Positions 62,531 through 64,000 of a stretch of DNA of 64,000 nucleotides are shown here, in pieces. The notes below the pieces were generated by a model. That model was not told where the DNA came from. It ran no database searches and saw only the letters and a list, made by a program, of their open reading frames with translations. The stretch lies in assembly GCA_026874595.1 (NCBI GenBank), contig CM049306.1:18903019-18967018 (forward strand), in the 5' to 3' direction. Origin of the DNA: Sipunculus nudus. Its lineage: Eukaryota; Annelida; Sipuncula; Golfingiida; Sipunculidae. How positions within the stretch are numbered: the stretch's first letter is position 1; each line of letters starts with the position of its first letter. Position numbers and translations under genes: made by a program.

Positions 62531-63297
62531 ATAATATTTAACAGGAAATGAAGGTATATTGAAATGTGTACTTGAAATATTTCGTTTTCAACTTAACTTA
62601 GACTGTAACCTGGCACTATTCCAACCCAACATGTGTATTTACAACATTTATGACCTTTACTAACATGACAAGGATATATTCCAATGTCAAGTTTATTAAA
62701 GTGTTTACGTAAACAGTTATATTAACAGAGGTAATTATTCCTGAAGTTGATTGCTCATTGACCTTAGTTTTTTGTACATTGACAGCAGGAGACTAATCAA
62801 CCATTTCTTTCACATGAACACGCCTGTACAAGAAATCTTTCAATAAAACTCTTTAAATCTGATTATAGTACATACATAACAGTTCCTTAATTAGGTTTAT
62901 CAGCTGTTTAAGTGTTTAAGTATTAAGCCTAAAAATCACCAAGATTTGACCAATGGATAAACATTTGTGCAATCTGCTCCACTTAGGTAATGTATTTTTT
63001 TTTCTTAGTAAGACAGCTTTAGTAATTTTGCCCCTGGGCTAGAAATAATATTTGAGTTCATTATATCTAATCCACATTCAGCTGCACACCCAACTTGATA
63101 CAAAGATCTAAGAGTTCCCTTGTAAAGTCTATGAATGTCGATCACAGCCTGCATTCATACCACTTGTGTCAACAAAAGCGTAGGTGTCCGTCCTGTTTCA
63201 ATTTCACTTGCTGTGACCCAGCCATATACAGAGTCCCCTGCCACCTATTCTCATACAGAATTTCACTATGAATATCACACACAGTTACATATCTCAC

Positions 63298-63352
63298 CTC
63301 ACTCTGAGAGGTCAGACTGGACCCTCTTAGCTGGACAAGTAACACAAGTGAT
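63298..63352 (-). CDS. Candidate upstream exon (55 nt, or 33 nt with an inner acceptor)
   Basis: A strong donor (GAG|GTGAGA) lies at the low end. Two acceptors are possible: TATTTACAG before 63352, or TTGTCCAG giving 63298-63330. Only the frame that joins phase 0 to the next exon is open, and it would end in ..SSLTSQSE. The 33-nt version is phase 0 on both sides, like most neighbouring exons. No protein similarity supports it, so it may be chance. Confidence 0.27.
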
Positions 63353-63589
63353 CTGTAAATAGACTAACTGAAGAGACCGTGACATGCTGCCATTTAACAA
63401 ACATAAATCCTCTAAGATTCTACTTCAGATTCATCTAATCAATCCTCAACTGATACAATGAAGTACTGGTGTCCTTGGCTGTACCATAAACATCTCTTGA
63501 TACAATCAACCACCTATATTTATAAACCTCATACACTAGCCCTTACATTCCCTCAATACATGTGTCATAATACACAACTCCTTATACCC

Positions 63590-64000
63590 GAAAAATAATG
63601 TCATTCTGTAGTCTGTAAATATTGTACACTAACTATATATTCCCATGTTGCTGTACTAATCTTATAAAGGCTTTAGGGCAGTCTTCAACTGGATTTTAAA
63701 ATCTCAATATAAATTGTCAAGGAATATTTTCGAAATATTTAAAATTGTGTTATCTGTGTACACTTATCCTATCATCATATCATGAAAATGGTGTCATTCT
63801 GTTGTCTGTAAATATTGTACACTGACTTTATATTCCCTTTTTGCTGTATTGATCTGATAGTGATTAGGCTTTAGGGGACTCTATAAGTGGATTTATATAT
63901 CTCACTATAAATTGCCAAGGACAATTTTAGAAATATTTAAAATTGTGTGTTTTCTGTGTACACTTATGCTAATCATCATTATCATAACATGGAAAGTGTC
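63590..64000. repeat. ~190-bp tandem duplication, reaching the window edge
   Basis: GTCTGTAAATATTGTACACT occurs at 63611 and 63803. Both copies continue with ATATTCCC, GGCTTTAGGG, ATATAAATTG and GAAATATTTAAAATTGTG to the window end, with about 20% differences. Confidence 0.85.

Overview
The window looks like a piece of a large, AT-rich animal genome, most likely a bivalve mollusc. Reasons: one intron-rich gene with canonical GT/AG junctions fills almost the whole window; the introns carry tandem-core repeats that end in an ACGG-type microsatellite plus a terminal hairpin, as in the bivalve 'pearl'/Helentron-associated elements; there are also TA-flanked terminal-inverted-repeat elements. I see no bacterial-type operons, rRNA genes or CRISPR arrays.

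The gene is on the minus strand. I could chain 35 exons from about 61389 down to a stop codon at 8424. All reading phases agree, giving 8055 nt of coding sequence (2684 residues plus stop), and the 5' end is still missing (start exon not found, probably beyond 64000). The N-terminal half (exons between 61.4 and 38.2 kb, including one 1.9-kb exon) is an extremely long coiled coil. A linker follows (36.3-31.0 kb), then a second coiled coil (28.8-24.3 kb), then SH3 - Ser/Pro linker - fibronectin III - SH3 - short basic/Ser tail (23.9-8.4 kb). The C-terminal SH3 and FN3 resemble those of RIM-binding proteins (RIMBP/TSPOAP1 family), so I call it a RIMBP-like giant coiled-coil protein; orthology is not proven. 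Very small exons (12, 15, 18, 33, 42 nt) are proposed, some only as candidates.

Region by region: 1-5.1 kb, repeat-rich intergenic DNA; 5.1-5.5 kb, a GC-richer patch with an unexplained possible exon; 6.3-8.4 kb, probable 3' UTR or downstream unique DNA; 8.4-13.2 kb, last seven exons; 13.3-22.0 kb, one huge intronic array of nested tandem repeats; 22.3-28.8 kb, SH3 and coiled-coil exons interrupted by a 1.4-kb TIR element; 28.8-61.4 kb, the remaining exons with at least six tandem-core repeats; 61.4-64 kb, mostly non-coding with a possible further exon and a 190-bp duplication.

The most interesting non-coding signal is in the 13.3-22.0 kb array: about twelve same-strand copies of a motif almost identical to the vertebrate CTCF consensus, and five RFX X-box-like motifs, repeated with the array units. 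A second unusual locus is 39.3-39.9 kb, where a 33-nt coding exon and both its splice sites occur again as an inverted copy beside a foldback element.
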